Below, piece by piece: positions 8,828-19,591 of a stretch of 52,956 nt of DNA. Every line of letters starts with the position of its first letter. Position 1 is the first letter of the stretch. The position numbers and the translations under genes are program-made. The notes beneath the pieces were generated by a model. It was not told the DNA's origin. It ran no database searches and saw nothing but the letters and a program-made list of their open reading frames with translations. This DNA comes from Planococcus sp. ISL-110 (GTDB lineage: Bacteria; Bacillota; Bacilli; Bacillales_A; Planococcaceae): NCBI RefSeq assembly GCF_018613575.1, contig NZ_JAGGPX010000019.1:1-52956 (forward strand). The letters are read 5' to 3'.

Positions 8828-9187
8828 GTGAAGGAAAAGAATTTTTTGGACACGGTCATGGAGTTTGAACAGCAGCTCCAATCCATGCAGGAACAATTCA
8901 GTGAATTAAAAGCGGTTGTAGCCCGGACGATGGAAGAACACCATGCGCTGCAATTGGAGAATCATCATTTGCGTACACGTTTGGATGAATTTCATAAAGC
9001 AGTTCCGGAAGTGGCAGCTGTGGATCCTGTGAAATTGAAAAAAGCTGTGATGGATATCGGTGAAGGCTACGATAACTTAGCCCGTTTGTATCATGAAGGC
9101 TACCATGTCTGCAATGTACATTTCGGCAGTTCCAGAAAAGGCGATGATTGCCTGTTCTGTTTGTCATTCCTGAATAAACAGAATTAA
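8828..9187 (+). CDS. yabA: replication initiation control protein YabA
   Basis: 119 residues. The N-terminal half is a coiled coil (heptads from about residue 8 to 60) that forms the tetramer, and the C-terminal CNVHFG...CLFC pattern (about residues 96-114) binds zinc and contacts DnaA and the beta clamp. YabA is a negative regulator of replication initiation in Firmicutes. The start is GTG at 8828 with GAGGTGG 5-6 bases upstream. It follows ricT by 10 bases, the conserved order. Confidence 0.93.
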   Translation: MKEKNFLDTVMEFEQQLQSMQEQFSELKAVVARTMEEHHALQLENHHLRTRLDEFHKAVPEVAAVDPVKLKKAVMDIGEGYDNLARLYHEGYHVCNVHFGSSRKGDDCLFCLSFLNKQN

Positions 9188-9231
9188 AAAAGAAGAGCAG
9201 CAAAGCGGCTGCCTGTAAGGCGATAAAGAGA

Positions 9232-9270
9232 AAGGCTTCCGACACTCCGTGTGGCGGCAGCCTTTTGTTA
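9232..9270 (+). terminator. possible terminator between yabA and trmN6
   Basis: AAGGCTTCCGACAC and GTGTGGCGGCAGCCTT can pair with a small bulge, followed by TTGTTA. The T-run is poor, so it may only attenuate. Confidence 0.45.
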
Positions 9271-9287
9271 TGCTGGGAGGTGAACAG

Positions 9288-10025
9288 ATGTTAGTGGATG
9301 ATGAAAGACTTGATTATTTATTGGCGGAAGACCTGCGGATCATTCAAAGTCCGTCGGTGTTTTCATTTTCGCTGGACGCAGTCCTGTTGGCCCGTTTCGC
9401 CTATGTTCCGCTGAAGCGGGGGACCATCGTGGACCTGTGCACAGGCAATGGGGCGATTCCGTTGTTTCTGAGTGCCCGGACAGAATCCCGAATCATTGGC
9501 GTGGAGCTGCAGGAGCGGCTTGCTTATATGGCACGGCGCAGCGTAGAATACAATGGCCTTGAGCAGCAGATTGATATTATTGAAGGCGATGTCAAGAATA
9601 TGCCGGCACAGCTAGGTTTTGAAAAATACGATGTGGTCACCTGCAATCCGCCTTACTTTCCGGCACATGAGATGAGTGACAAAAATATCAGTGAGCACAT
9701 GGCGATTGCGCGGCACGAACTGCACCTGACACTGGATGAAGCGGTCATTTCAGCGAGCCAATTGCTGAAGCAAGGCGGAAAAGCGGCGTTTGTCCATCGT
9801 TCCGGCCGCTTAATCGATTTGATCGCAGCGATGCGTGCAAACCGGCTGGAACCAAAACGGATCCGCCTGGTTTATCCGAAAGCAGGAAAAGAGGCCAATA
9901 CCTTATTGATTGAAGGCATCAAAGACGGCAAACCTGATTTAAAGATCCTGCCGCCGTTGATTGTTTACGGAGAAGACGGGGAATACACCGAAGAAGTGCG
10001 GGGCTTATTATATGGCAGCAAATGA
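9288..10025 (+). CDS. trmN6: tRNA1(Val) (adenine(37)-N6)-methyltransferase family (YabB)
   Basis: About 245 residues, a class I SAM-dependent methyltransferase. [14 protein letters not shown] is SAM motif I, and TCNPPYF is the NPPY motif of amino-methyltransferases, typical of N6-adenine methylation. The family includes E. coli TrmN6 (YfiC), which modifies A37 of tRNA-Val. The ATG at 9288 has GGGAGGTG 5 bases upstream. Its end overlaps the start of the GIY-YIG gene, as in B. subtilis yabB-yazA-yabC. Target specificity is taken from family membership. Confidence 0.88.
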   Translation: MLVDDERLDYLLAEDLRIIQSPSVFSFSLDAVLLARFAYVPLKRGTIVDLCTGNGAIPLFLSARTESRIIGVELQERLAYMARRSVEYNGLEQQIDIIEGDVKNMPAQLGFEKYDVVTCNPPYFPAHEMSDKNISEHMAIARHELHLTLDEAVISASQLLKQGGKAAFVHRSGRLIDLIAAMRANRLEPKRIRLVYPKAGKEANTLLIEGIKDGKPDLKILPPLIVYGEDGEYTEEVRGLLYGSK

Positions 10026-10281
10026 CCATTATTTTTATGTTCTGGAATGCGCCGATCAGTCGTATTATGCGGGTTACACCAACGATCTTGAAAAACGGCT
10101 GGCTGCGCACAACGCCGGAAAAGGCGCGAAATACACACGCGCCAAAGGACCGTCCAAACTGATTCATCACGAGTGCTATGACACGAAAACGGCAGCGATG
10201 AAAGCGGAATACGCCTTCAAGCAATTAACAAAGATCCAAAAAATCCGTTATATTGCTGAAGGAAAGGAGAGCGGCAAATGA
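10012..10281 (+). CDS. yazA: GIY-YIG domain protein (UPF0213, YazA)
   Basis: 89 residues, a stand-alone GIY-YIG domain: [17 protein letters not shown] covers the GIY and YIG strands, with the conserved Arg in EKRLAAHN. Proteins of this small family are related to the nuclease domains of UvrC and SLX1, but their function is not established. The start at 10012 lies inside the end of trmN6 (14-base overlap), and its TGA stop overlaps the rsmI ATG, so the three genes form one translationally coupled unit. Confidence 0.88.
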   Translation: MAANDHYFYVLECADQSYYAGYTNDLEKRLAAHNAGKGAKYTRAKGPSKLIHHECYDTKTAAMKAEYAFKQLTKIQKIRYIAEGKESGK

Positions 10282-11066
10282 AGTCCCAAAAAAGTTTTCA
10301 GCACAAGACAGCTACCTTGTATTTGGTGGCAACACCCATCGGCAACTTGGAAGATATGACAATACGCGCTTTGCGTATTTTAAAAGAAGTGGATATTATT
10401 GCAGCCGAAGATACGCGCAACACGAAAAATCTCTGCAATTATTTTGATATCCAGACCAAATTGGTCAGTTACCATGAACACAATCAGGAAAGGGGAGGCT
10501 TCAAGATTTTGTCGTACCTGGAAGAAGGCAAGTCAGTTGCTTTGGTCAGTGATGCAGGCATGCCTTGTATTTCCGACCCTGGAGAAGACATCGTCAAACG
10601 TGCGGTTGCCGAAGGCTATCCCGTCGTGCCGATACCTGGAGCCAATGCGGCACTCAGTGCGCTGATTGCATCGGGAATTTCGCCGCAGCCTTTCTTGTTT
10701 TACGGATTCCTATCGCGCAATAAAAAAGACCGTCAGGCAGAGCTGGAGCTTCTAAGCCAGAAAGAAGAAACCCTTATCTTTTACGAAGCTCCCCACCGGC
10801 TTAAGGAAAGCTTGAAAAGCATTCAAAAGGCAGTAGGGGATGAACGGAAGATCACATTGGCGCGGGAAGTGACCAAGAAATTCGAGGAATTCCTAAGAGG
10901 GACGGTTGCAGAAGCAGTAGTGTGGGCCGAAGAAAATGAAATTCGCGGCGAGTTTTGCCTGGTACTGGAAGGCAATGCCAATCCGAAACTAGTAGAAAAT
11001 GTGAAATGGTGGGAAGATTTATCCATCGAAGATCACGTAGACCAGCTGATGAAAGCAAAAACCTGA
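10278..11066 (+). CDS. rsmI: 16S rRNA 2'-O-methyltransferase RsmI, frameshifted near its 3' end
   Basis: 262 residues as read. The SAM-dependent tetrapyrrole-methylase fold is clear: YLVATPIGNLEDMT, AAEDTRNT, SDAGMPCISDPG and YEAPHR are all present. RsmI methylates the ribose of C1402 in 16S rRNA. The frame stops at TGA 11064-11066, but the family's C-terminal helix continues in the -1 frame to TAG 11144-11146 (TSKEAIKEAA...SKREVYQAYH). One extra A in the A5 run at 11057-11061 would give a normal 289-residue protein. So the gene is either a real recent frameshift or carries a sequencing error. The catalytic domain is intact. The ATG overlaps the yazA stop. Confidence 0.9.
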   Translation: MKSQKSFQHKTATLYLVATPIGNLEDMTIRALRILKEVDIIAAEDTRNTKNLCNYFDIQTKLVSYHEHNQERGGFKILSYLEEGKSVALVSDAGMPCISDPGEDIVKRAVAEGYPVVPIPGANAALSALIASGISPQPFLFYGFLSRNKKDRQAELELLSQKEETLIFYEAPHRLKESLKSIQKAVGDERKITLAREVTKKFEEFLRGTVAEAVVWAEENEIRGEFCLVLEGNANPKLVENVKWWEDLSIEDHVDQLMKAKT

Positions 11067-11146
11067 CATCCAAGGAAGCCATCAAAGAAGCAGCAATCGA
11101 ACGCCAGTTGTCCAAACGCGAAGTCTACCAAGCTTATCATACCTAG
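11060..11146 (+). pseudogene. rsmI: out-of-frame C-terminal remainder of rsmI
   Basis: Read in the -1 frame this gives about 28 residues matching the expected RsmI tail (SKEAIKEAAIERQLSKREVY). It has no start signal of its own and is best seen as the displaced end of rsmI. Confidence 0.8.
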
Positions 11147-11414
11147 AAAAGCGGAAGCAGCCGTTTAGCCCCAACAAGCGCTGGAAGCCTTACCAGTAAT
11201 GGCGGTCTTTGCCATTGCCGGTAAGGCTGAAGCGACTCGAGGGGCTGGCTGCTGGAGTCTGGACAATGAGAAAAGCGGAAGCGCCCGTGTAGGTCCGACG
11301 GGCATAAGCCGCGCTGGCGAAGCGGCGCTCTTTGCCGCACAGCCAGCGTGGCTTATGACCCTAGTACCTGGGCGCTGGAGTCTGGACAATGAGAAAAGCG
11401 GAAGCGCCCGTGTA
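11146..11414 (+). repeat. tandem structured repeat, 2.2 units of about 123 bp
   Basis: Unit 1 is 11146-11267 and unit 2 is 11270-11390; a third broken unit runs 11393-11414. Each opens with GAAAAGCGGAAGC and ends with GCTGGAGTCTGGACAAT. The arms inside each unit pair: AGCAGCC with GGCTGCT in unit 1, AGCGCCC with GGGCGCT in unit 2, and inner stems such as CATAAGCCGCGCTGGC with GCCAGCGTGGCTTATG in unit 2. Similar intergenic elements are known to me from Bacillaceae and Planococcaceae genomes. No protein is encoded; open frames across it are by-products of high GC. It begins on the last base of the displaced rsmI stop codon. Confidence 0.85.
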
Positions 11415-11454
11415 AAGATTCAACAATAGTTGAAATACCAGGTTTCTTGAACAT

Positions 11455-11488
11455 AAAAAACCAGGATGCATGGGCGTCCTGGTTTTTT
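11455..11488 (-). terminator. abrB terminator (works on both strands)
   Basis: AACCAGGA and TCCTGGTT form an 8-bp stem with A-run and T-run on either side, just after the abrB stop codon. It may also stop plus-strand transcription from rsmI. Confidence 0.8.
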
Positions 11489-11491
11489 ATC

Positions 11492-11770
11492 TTACTTCTT
11501 TAAGTTGTTTTGAATTTCTTTTACCAGCATTTCTGCGCCTTCAGAACTCAAGATCAATTTGCCGCCAACCAATTTCATGTTTTCGTCTGATACTTCGCCT
11601 GTTACTGCACAAGTCATGTTAGGTAAATACTTTTTCAAGATAATTTTGTCGTCGTCCACGTAAATTTCCAATGCGTCTTTCTCTGCTATTCCCAAAGTAC
11701 GTCGTAATTCAATCGGAATTACCACACGTCCTAATTCATCCACTTTCCGAACAATACCTGTCGATTTCAT
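11492..11770 (-). CDS. abrB: transition-state regulator AbrB
   Basis: 92 residues on the minus strand. The N-terminal SpoVT/AbrB swapped-hairpin DNA-binding domain is clear: STGIVRKVDELGRVVIPIELRRTLGI, here spanning residues 3 to 28, followed by a C-terminal dimerisation region. In B. subtilis, AbrB represses stationary-phase genes during growth and is itself repressed by Spo0A. AGGGGGAC-type ribosome site lies before ATG 11770. A consensus promoter and two Spo0A-type boxes lie upstream. It is the only minus-strand gene in the first 34 kb, and sits divergent to metG as in B. subtilis. Confidence 0.95.
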   Translation of the reverse strand: MKSTGIVRKVDELGRVVIPIELRRTLGIAEKDALEIYVDDDKIILKKYLPNMTCAVTGEVSDENMKLVGGKLILSSEGAEMLVKEIQNNLKK

Positions 11771-11803
11771 AATAATAGTCCCCCTTTTATTTTATCGGAT
11801 GCA

Positions 11804-11820
11804 TTCGCCAAAATTCGACA
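11804..11820 (-). promoter_or_regulatory. two tandem Spo0A-type boxes in the abrB leader
   Basis: On the minus strand, TGTCGAA (11814-11820) and TGGCGAA (11804-11810) are separated by 3 bases, so the centres are one helical turn apart. Both fit the Spo0A box TGNCGAA. They lie about 15-30 bases after the predicted abrB transcription start, matching the position and spacing of the 0A boxes that repress abrB in B. subtilis. Confidence 0.7.
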
Positions 11821-11840
11821 TTTACCACTTCCTGTCATAA

Positions 11841-11869
11841 ATCATACCAACTACTGGCAATTTGGTCAA
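11841..11869 (-). promoter_or_regulatory. abrB sigma-A promoter
   Basis: On the minus strand, TTGACC and TATGAT are separated by 17 bases. The start of transcription would be near 11834, leaving a leader of about 64 bases that contains the two Spo0A-type boxes. Confidence 0.82.
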
Positions 11870-14063
<2,194 letters not shown>

Positions 14064-14086
14064 GACTACTAGAAAAGACCTGTTTT

Positions 14087-14116
14087 GACCCACTTTGATA
14101 AGTGGGTCTTTTTTTG
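14087..14116 (+). terminator. metG terminator
   Basis: GACCCACTT and AAGTGGGTC form a perfect 9-bp stem with loop TGAT, followed by TTTTTTT. Confidence 0.95.
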
Positions 14117-14264
14117 TTTTTGTGGGTTTTATGACCCAAGATTACAGCTAGATTAATGATTTTGACACGGAACTAACATGTTTTGTTACCTAATTGTAAT
14201 GTTGCTGTGAAGAAAGATACAGGTGGAACCATTAGAATAAAGCTTAATGTGAGGAGAATGATTG

Positions 14265-15047
14265 ATGTTTATCGATACCCATGTACATTTAAATGCAGAC
14301 CAATATGATGAGGACCTGACACAAGTCATTGAGCGTGCACGAGAAAACCATGTGGAGAAAATGGTAGTCATCGGCTTCGACCGAAAAACGATCGAACGGG
14401 CCATAGAATTGGCCGAAACCTATGAATTCATCTTCGCGGTGGTTGGTTGGCATCCAGTTGATGCCATCGATTGTACTGAGGAAGACCTGAAATGGATTGA
14501 AGAGCTGTCAGCTCATCCGAAAGTAGTCGGAATCGGGGAAACCGGGTTGGATTACCACTGGGACAAGTCGCCAAAAGAAGTGCAGCAGGAAGTTTTCCGC
14601 AAGCAGATTCGATTGGCTAAAAAAGTGAAACTGCCAATTATCATCCATAACCGGGAAGCAACGGAAGATGTCCTTAAAATCCTGAAAGAAGAAAACGCGA
14701 AAGAAATAGGCGGTGTCATGCATTGCTTTAGTGGCAGTGTTGAAACGGCCCGTAAAAGTATAGAAATGAACTTTATGATTTCTCTTGGAGGCCCAGTAAC
14801 ATTCAAAAATGCTAAAAAGCCGAAAGAAGTCGCCGAGTTGATTTCACTCGATCATCTGATGATCGAAACAGATGCTCCTTATTTAGCACCTCATCCGTAC
14901 CGGGGAAAACGAAATGAACCATCTTATGTGCCATTGGTGGCAGAAGAAATTGCGCGGTTAAAAGGAATTTCAATAGAAGAAGTCGCGAAAGCAACCACTC
15001 AGAACGCTGAAAAGTTTTATAAGTTTTCTCAAAAAAAGGGAAATTAA
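14265..15047 (+). CDS. tatD: TatD family metal-dependent DNase (YabD)
   Basis: 260 residues of the TatD amidohydrolase family. DTHVHLN at the N-terminus holds the HxH metal site, GETGLDYHW gives the Glu ligand, IIHNREA and MHCFSGS give further His ligands, and ETDAPYLAPHPYRGKRNEP is the C-terminal signature with the conserved Asp. Family members are metal-dependent 3'-5' exonucleases or deoxyribonucleases. GAGGAG lies 8 bases before ATG 14265. In B. subtilis it also lies between metS and yabE. Confidence 0.92.
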   Translation: MFIDTHVHLNADQYDEDLTQVIERARENHVEKMVVIGFDRKTIERAIELAETYEFIFAVVGWHPVDAIDCTEEDLKWIEELSAHPKVVGIGETGLDYHWDKSPKEVQQEVFRKQIRLAKKVKLPIIIHNREATEDVLKILKEENAKEIGGVMHCFSGSVETARKSIEMNFMISLGGPVTFKNAKKPKEVAELISLDHLMIETDAPYLAPHPYRGKRNEPSYVPLVAEEIARLKGISIEEVAKATTQNAEKFYKFSQKKGN

Positions 15048-15061
15048 GAAATTCAGATCCG

Positions 15062-15090
15062 TTGACACGTGAAACATGAGCCCATATAAT
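15062..15090 (+). promoter_or_regulatory. consensus sigma-A promoter for the 3D-domain protein
   Basis: TTGACA and TATAAT with exactly 17 bases between them, a full consensus promoter 28 bases before the start codon. The leader would be about 20 bases. Confidence 0.9.
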
Positions 15091-15118
15091 CACTCAAGTG
15101 AAGAAGGAGGAGTTATTT

Positions 15119-16468
15119 TTGTCAAATGAAGCAAATAATACCAAATCATCAAAATTATTCAAAGGTAAATCATTGGCGGTAACAATCGCGACCGTACTGT
15201 TGTTCGCGGCGGTTTTGACCTTTGCTATATACGAAGGCACAAAAAACACGGTATCTGTAACAGCGAATGGTGAACAGGAAGAAGTAAGAACGCATGCAGA
15301 AACAGTCGGAGCATTTTTGGAGGAGCAGGAAATCGAACCTGGACAACATGATTTTTTGAGCCATTCCGAAGAAACAGCCATTAATGAAGATTTTTCTTTT
15401 GAATGGGATGCAGCAGAACAATACAATGTAACAGTTGATGGAGAAGCCACTTCGGCTTGGACGACTGAAAACACCGTGTCAGAAATTTTGGCAAAAGCGA
15501 ATATCGAGCTTACGAAACACGATAAAGTATCACCGGCATTAGAAGAGCAAGTGGATGAAGAAACAACGATCTCGGTGGAAAAAGCATACGAGGTTACCAT
15601 TCAGGATGGCCTTGAAGAAAAGAAAGTATGGTCTACTTCGACTACGGTCGCTGACCTTTTAAAGCAACATGAAATTTCTGTGGGCAAACTTGATAGAGTG
15701 GAGAACGAAATGGACGAATTGGTCCTTCCGAATTCAGAAGTCAAAGTGGTTCGCGTCGAAAAGGTCACCGATGTAGTCGAGGATTCTGTAAAATATGCGG
15801 TAGAAACGAAAAAAGACAACTCGCTTCTTAAAGGCAGTGAAAAAGTTGTCCAAAAAGGAACAAATGGCTTAGTTAAGAAAACTTACGAAGTGGTTAAGGA
15901 AAACGGCAAAGAAGTAAAGCGTAACCTTAAAAACGAAAAAGTGGTAAAAGAGCCAACTAAACAAGTAACAGCGGTCGGGACAAAAACGGTTGTAGCAAGC
16001 GTCTCACGCGGCACTCAAGCAAAAGCAGCAGCTCCAGCAGCAAAAGCGGAGCCTGCGAAACAGACAGCACCTCAACAGGAAAAAGCAACTGTCAAAACAG
16101 CTTCAGCTAAAAAAGCACCAGCACCAGCGAAAGCGGAACCCGCCAAGGCAGCGCCGGCAGAAGCAGAACCAACAGGCGGCAAAGAGTTTTACGTGTCAGC
16201 AACAGCTTATACAGCAAGCTGCACAGGCTGTTCAGGCATCACCGCTACAGGCATCAACTTGCACGCCAATCCAGGCCTTAAAGTAATTGCAGTAGACCCT
16301 AGCGTCATTCCATTAGGTTCTAAAGTATGGGTTGAAGGATACGGAAACGCTATTGCAGGCGACACCGGTGGAGCAATCAAAGGCAACAAAATTGATTTGT
16401 TCATGGCTAATAAATCCGATGCTTTGTCATTCGGACGCAAACAAGTAAAAGTTAGAATTCTTAACTAA
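15119..16468 (+). CDS. yabE: cell wall protein with DUF348, G5 and 3D domains (YabE, Rpf-like)
   Basis: About 449 residues. A single N-terminal membrane segment (about residues 21-42) is followed by about three DUF348 repeats (45-215), a G5 domain (225-300), an Ala/Pro/Lys-rich linker (305-360) and a C-terminal 3D domain with AYTASCTGC, IAVDPSVIPLG and DTGGAIKG...DLF, which carries the conserved aspartates. Such proteins are predicted wall lytic enzymes related in role to actinobacterial resuscitation-promoting factors. The start is TTG at 15119, with AAGGAGGAG 6 bases upstream; the GTG at 15098 would lack one. Strongly expressed, judging by its consensus promoter. Confidence 0.9.
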   Translation: MSNEANNTKSSKLFKGKSLAVTIATVLLFAAVLTFAIYEGTKNTVSVTANGEQEEVRTHAETVGAFLEEQEIEPGQHDFLSHSEETAINEDFSFEWDAAEQYNVTVDGEATSAWTTENTVSEILAKANIELTKHDKVSPALEEQVDEETTISVEKAYEVTIQDGLEEKKVWSTSTTVADLLKQHEISVGKLDRVENEMDELVLPNSEVKVVRVEKVTDVVEDSVKYAVETKKDNSLLKGSEKVVQKGTNGLVKKTYEVVKENGKEVKRNLKNEKVVKEPTKQVTAVGTKTVVASVSRGTQAKAAAPAAKAEPAKQTAPQQEKATVKTASAKKAPAPAKAEPAKAAPAEAEPTGGKEFYVSATAYTASCTGCSGITATGINLHANPGLKVIAVDPSVIPLGSKVWVEGYGNAIAGDTGGAIKGNKIDLFMANKSDALSFGRKQVKVRILN

Positions 16469-16490
16469 TCTACAGTAAATTCCACTATAG

Positions 16491-16523
16491 GCTTTCCTGG
16501 GATATTTCCCGGGAAAGCTTTTT
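16491..16523 (+). terminator. yabE terminator
   Basis: GCTTTCCTGGGA and TCCCGGGAAAGC form a 12-bp stem with one G-U pair, followed by TTTTT. Confidence 0.88.
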
Positions 16524-16661
16524 ACATGTCTACCCGCAAACGTGTAGAATAAAGAGAAACTTCAATCAGTTGGGATTTTCTTCATCCCCATTATTGTTAG
16601 TTGATCCAATCAGACCGTTAAAGCGGGATAAATAACAAGCTTGAAAAGAGGAACCGCATAA

Positions 16662-18097
<1,436 letters not shown>

Positions 18098-18164
18098 AAT
18101 CGGTATACTGTTACAATTTCGGCACATGTTTTTTCAGATTAAAGATATTTCGAGTAAATAAATA

Positions 18165-18194
18165 TTGACAGCACCGGATAGTCGCTGATAAAAT
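18165..18194 (+). promoter_or_regulatory. veg upstream promoter (P1)
   Basis: TTGACA and TAAAAT with an 18-base spacer. Transcripts would start near 18201 and include the whole hairpin around the veg ribosome site. Confidence 0.65.
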
Positions 18195-18205
18195 TATAAA
18201 TTTGC

Positions 18206-18234
18206 TTGACTATTCCATCATATTATGGTAGAAT
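18206..18234 (+). promoter_or_regulatory. veg downstream promoter (P2)
   Basis: TTGACT and TAGAAT with a 17-base spacer. Transcripts would start near 18241, inside the 5' arm of the hairpin, giving a very short leader of about 20 bases. Confidence 0.75.
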
Positions 18235-18260
18235 TTTGTCTATAGTGAGGTGTAGACAAA
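18235..18260 (+). promoter_or_regulatory. hairpin presenting the veg ribosome site in its loop
   Basis: TTTGTCTA and TAGACAAA are perfect 8-bp arms around the 10-base loop TAGTGAGGTG, which contains the GTGAGGTG ribosome site. The 3' arm abuts the ATG. Confidence 0.6.
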
Positions 18261-18524
18261 ATGCCCAAAACTTTGGCGGATATTAAAAAGTCGTTAGACC
18301 TACATTTAGGAAAACGATTGCTTTTAAAGGCAAACGGAGGTCGCAAGAAAACGGTTGAACGTGCCGGAATCCTGCGCGAAACGTATCACTCCGTGTTCGT
18401 GATTGAGCTAGATCAAGAAGAGCATGCATTTGAACGCGTGTCTTACAGCTACGCAGACATCTTAACTGAGGCGGTAGAAATTACCGTGTACGAAGGAACT
18501 GAAGATGCACTTGTTGTGAAATAA
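18261..18524 (+). CDS. veg: Veg protein
   Basis: 87 residues, nearly the same length and sequence pattern as B. subtilis Veg ([13 protein letters not shown]...[15 protein letters not shown]). Veg is a small, very highly expressed cytosolic protein that stimulates biofilm matrix gene expression in B. subtilis by countering SinR; the direct mechanism is not settled. The gene has two tandem promoters and an unusual hairpin over its ribosome site. In B. subtilis it lies between yabG and sspF, both absent here. Confidence 0.94.
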   Translation: MPKTLADIKKSLDLHLGKRLLLKANGGRKKTVERAGILRETYHSVFVIELDQEEHAFERVSYSYADILTEAVEITVYEGTEDALVVK

Positions 18525-18550
18525 TTGAATTATATTTATATGTTACTTCA

Positions 18551-18591
18551 AAACTTGCTACTGCTTATCCAAGCGGAAGGCGAGTTTTTTT
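18551..18591 (+). terminator. veg terminator
   Basis: AAACTTGC pairs with GCGAGTTT, with an inner GCTT/AAGC stem, then TTTTTTT. Confidence 0.82.
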
Positions 18592-18629
18592 GTTTCTGCC
18601 GGGACTTTGCTTTCCATTGCCCAGCGGTA

Positions 18630-18638
18630 TGTTAAAAT
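18630..18638 (+). promoter_or_regulatory. extended -10 promoter for ispE
   Basis: TGTTAAAAT is an extended -10 box 32 bases before the ispE ATG. Confidence 0.5.
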
Positions 18639-18670
18639 AGTCTTCATTAGAATATAAAGGAGGCAGTGGG

Positions 18671-19534
18671 ATGCTCTACGTAAAAGCGCCTGCCAAGATC
18701 AACTTAACATTAGATGTTTTACATAAACGTCCAGATAATTACCACGAAATCGAAATGATCATGACAACGGTGGATTTGTCGGACCGCATTGGATTGATGG
18801 GGACATCCAAAGGCATACATATTCAGTCTGCAGATCGCTTTGTTCCGAACGATTCCCGCAACCTTGCCTATCAGGCGGCGCAATTGATCAAAGACACCTT
18901 CAATATTAAGACCGGTGTCATCATCTCGCTCGATAAAAGAATTCCGGTTGCTGCTGGCTTGGCTGGAGGCAGCAGTGATGCGGCAGCGACATTAAAAGGA
19001 TTGAACAAACTTTGGCAGTTAAACCTGTCACTTGATGAGCTGGCTGAACTGGGTGCTAAAATCGGATCAGATGTTTCCTTTTGTGTCTATGGAGGCACAG
19101 CCTTAGCAAAAGGGCGTGGTGAAATTATCCAGGAATTGCCGACTCCGCCAAATTGCTGGGTCATTTTAGCAAAACCGACAATCGGTGTTTCAACAGCCGA
19201 CGTCTATGGTGCATTCGACGTTCGAACAGCTCAGCATCCAAATACGGAGGAAATGATCCAAGCGCTCCACGCCGGCGATTATGAAGCAATGTGTGATAAC
19301 TTGGGCAATGCACTTGAGAGCGTCACTTTAAAGTTGTATCCGGAAGTTGAACAGATTAAAGAACAGATGAAAAAATTCGGCGCAGATGCTGTTCTGATGA
19401 GCGGCAGTGGGCCGACGGTTTTCGGTTTGGTGCATCAGGAAGCACGCATTCCGCGCATATACAATGGCCTGCGTGGCTTTTGTTCAGAAGTTTATGCGGT
19501 ACGCTTGATTGGCGAACGGGAGCCACTTGCCTAA
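18671..19534 (+). CDS. ispE: 4-diphosphocytidyl-2-C-methyl-D-erythritol kinase
   Basis: 287 residues of the GHMP kinase family. [12 protein letters not shown] is the N-terminal signature, [17 protein letters not shown] is the glycine-rich ATP loop, and [12 protein letters not shown] is the C-terminal motif 3. IspE phosphorylates CDP-methylerythritol in the non-mevalonate isoprenoid pathway. AAAGGAGGCAG lies 5 bases before ATG 18671. The stop codon overlaps a putative PurR box in front of purR. Confidence 0.96.
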   Translation: MLYVKAPAKINLTLDVLHKRPDNYHEIEMIMTTVDLSDRIGLMGTSKGIHIQSADRFVPNDSRNLAYQAAQLIKDTFNIKTGVIISLDKRIPVAAGLAGGSSDAAATLKGLNKLWQLNLSLDELAELGAKIGSDVSFCVYGGTALAKGRGEIIQELPTPPNCWVILAKPTIGVSTADVYGAFDVRTAQHPNTEEMIQALHAGDYEAMCDNLGNALESVTLKLYPEVEQIKEQMKKFGADAVLMSGSGPTVFGLVHQEARIPRIYNGLRGFCSEVYAVRLIGEREPLA

Positions 19535-19577
19535 ATACGGACATTTATGGTAAGTTTTCTATAAATCATTCGTGTTT
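19533..19577 (+). promoter_or_regulatory. pair of inverted PurBox-like sites before purR
   Basis: AAATACGGACATT on the plus strand (19533-19545) matches 11 of 13 positions of the PurBox AWWWCCGAACWWT. AAACACGAATGAT on the minus strand (19565-19577) is a weaker match of 9. The two are inverted with about 17-19 bases between them, the arrangement PurR operators have in B. subtilis. This suggests self-control of purR. Confidence 0.5.
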
Positions 19578-19591
19578 AGGAGAGGGTAGTA

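Noticed and set aside
11049..11066. Programmed -1 frameshift in rsmI
   Set aside because: The site A GCA AAA ACC does not fit X XXY YYZ and no strong stimulatory site was identified; the A run is only 5 long. A mutation or sequencing error is simpler, though the repeat hairpin downstream is not excluded as a factor.
11143..11429. Open frames of 60-76 codons on both strands over the tandem repeat
   Set aside because: They follow the GC-rich palindromic repeat, contain repeated peptide blocks, and have no ribosome sites.
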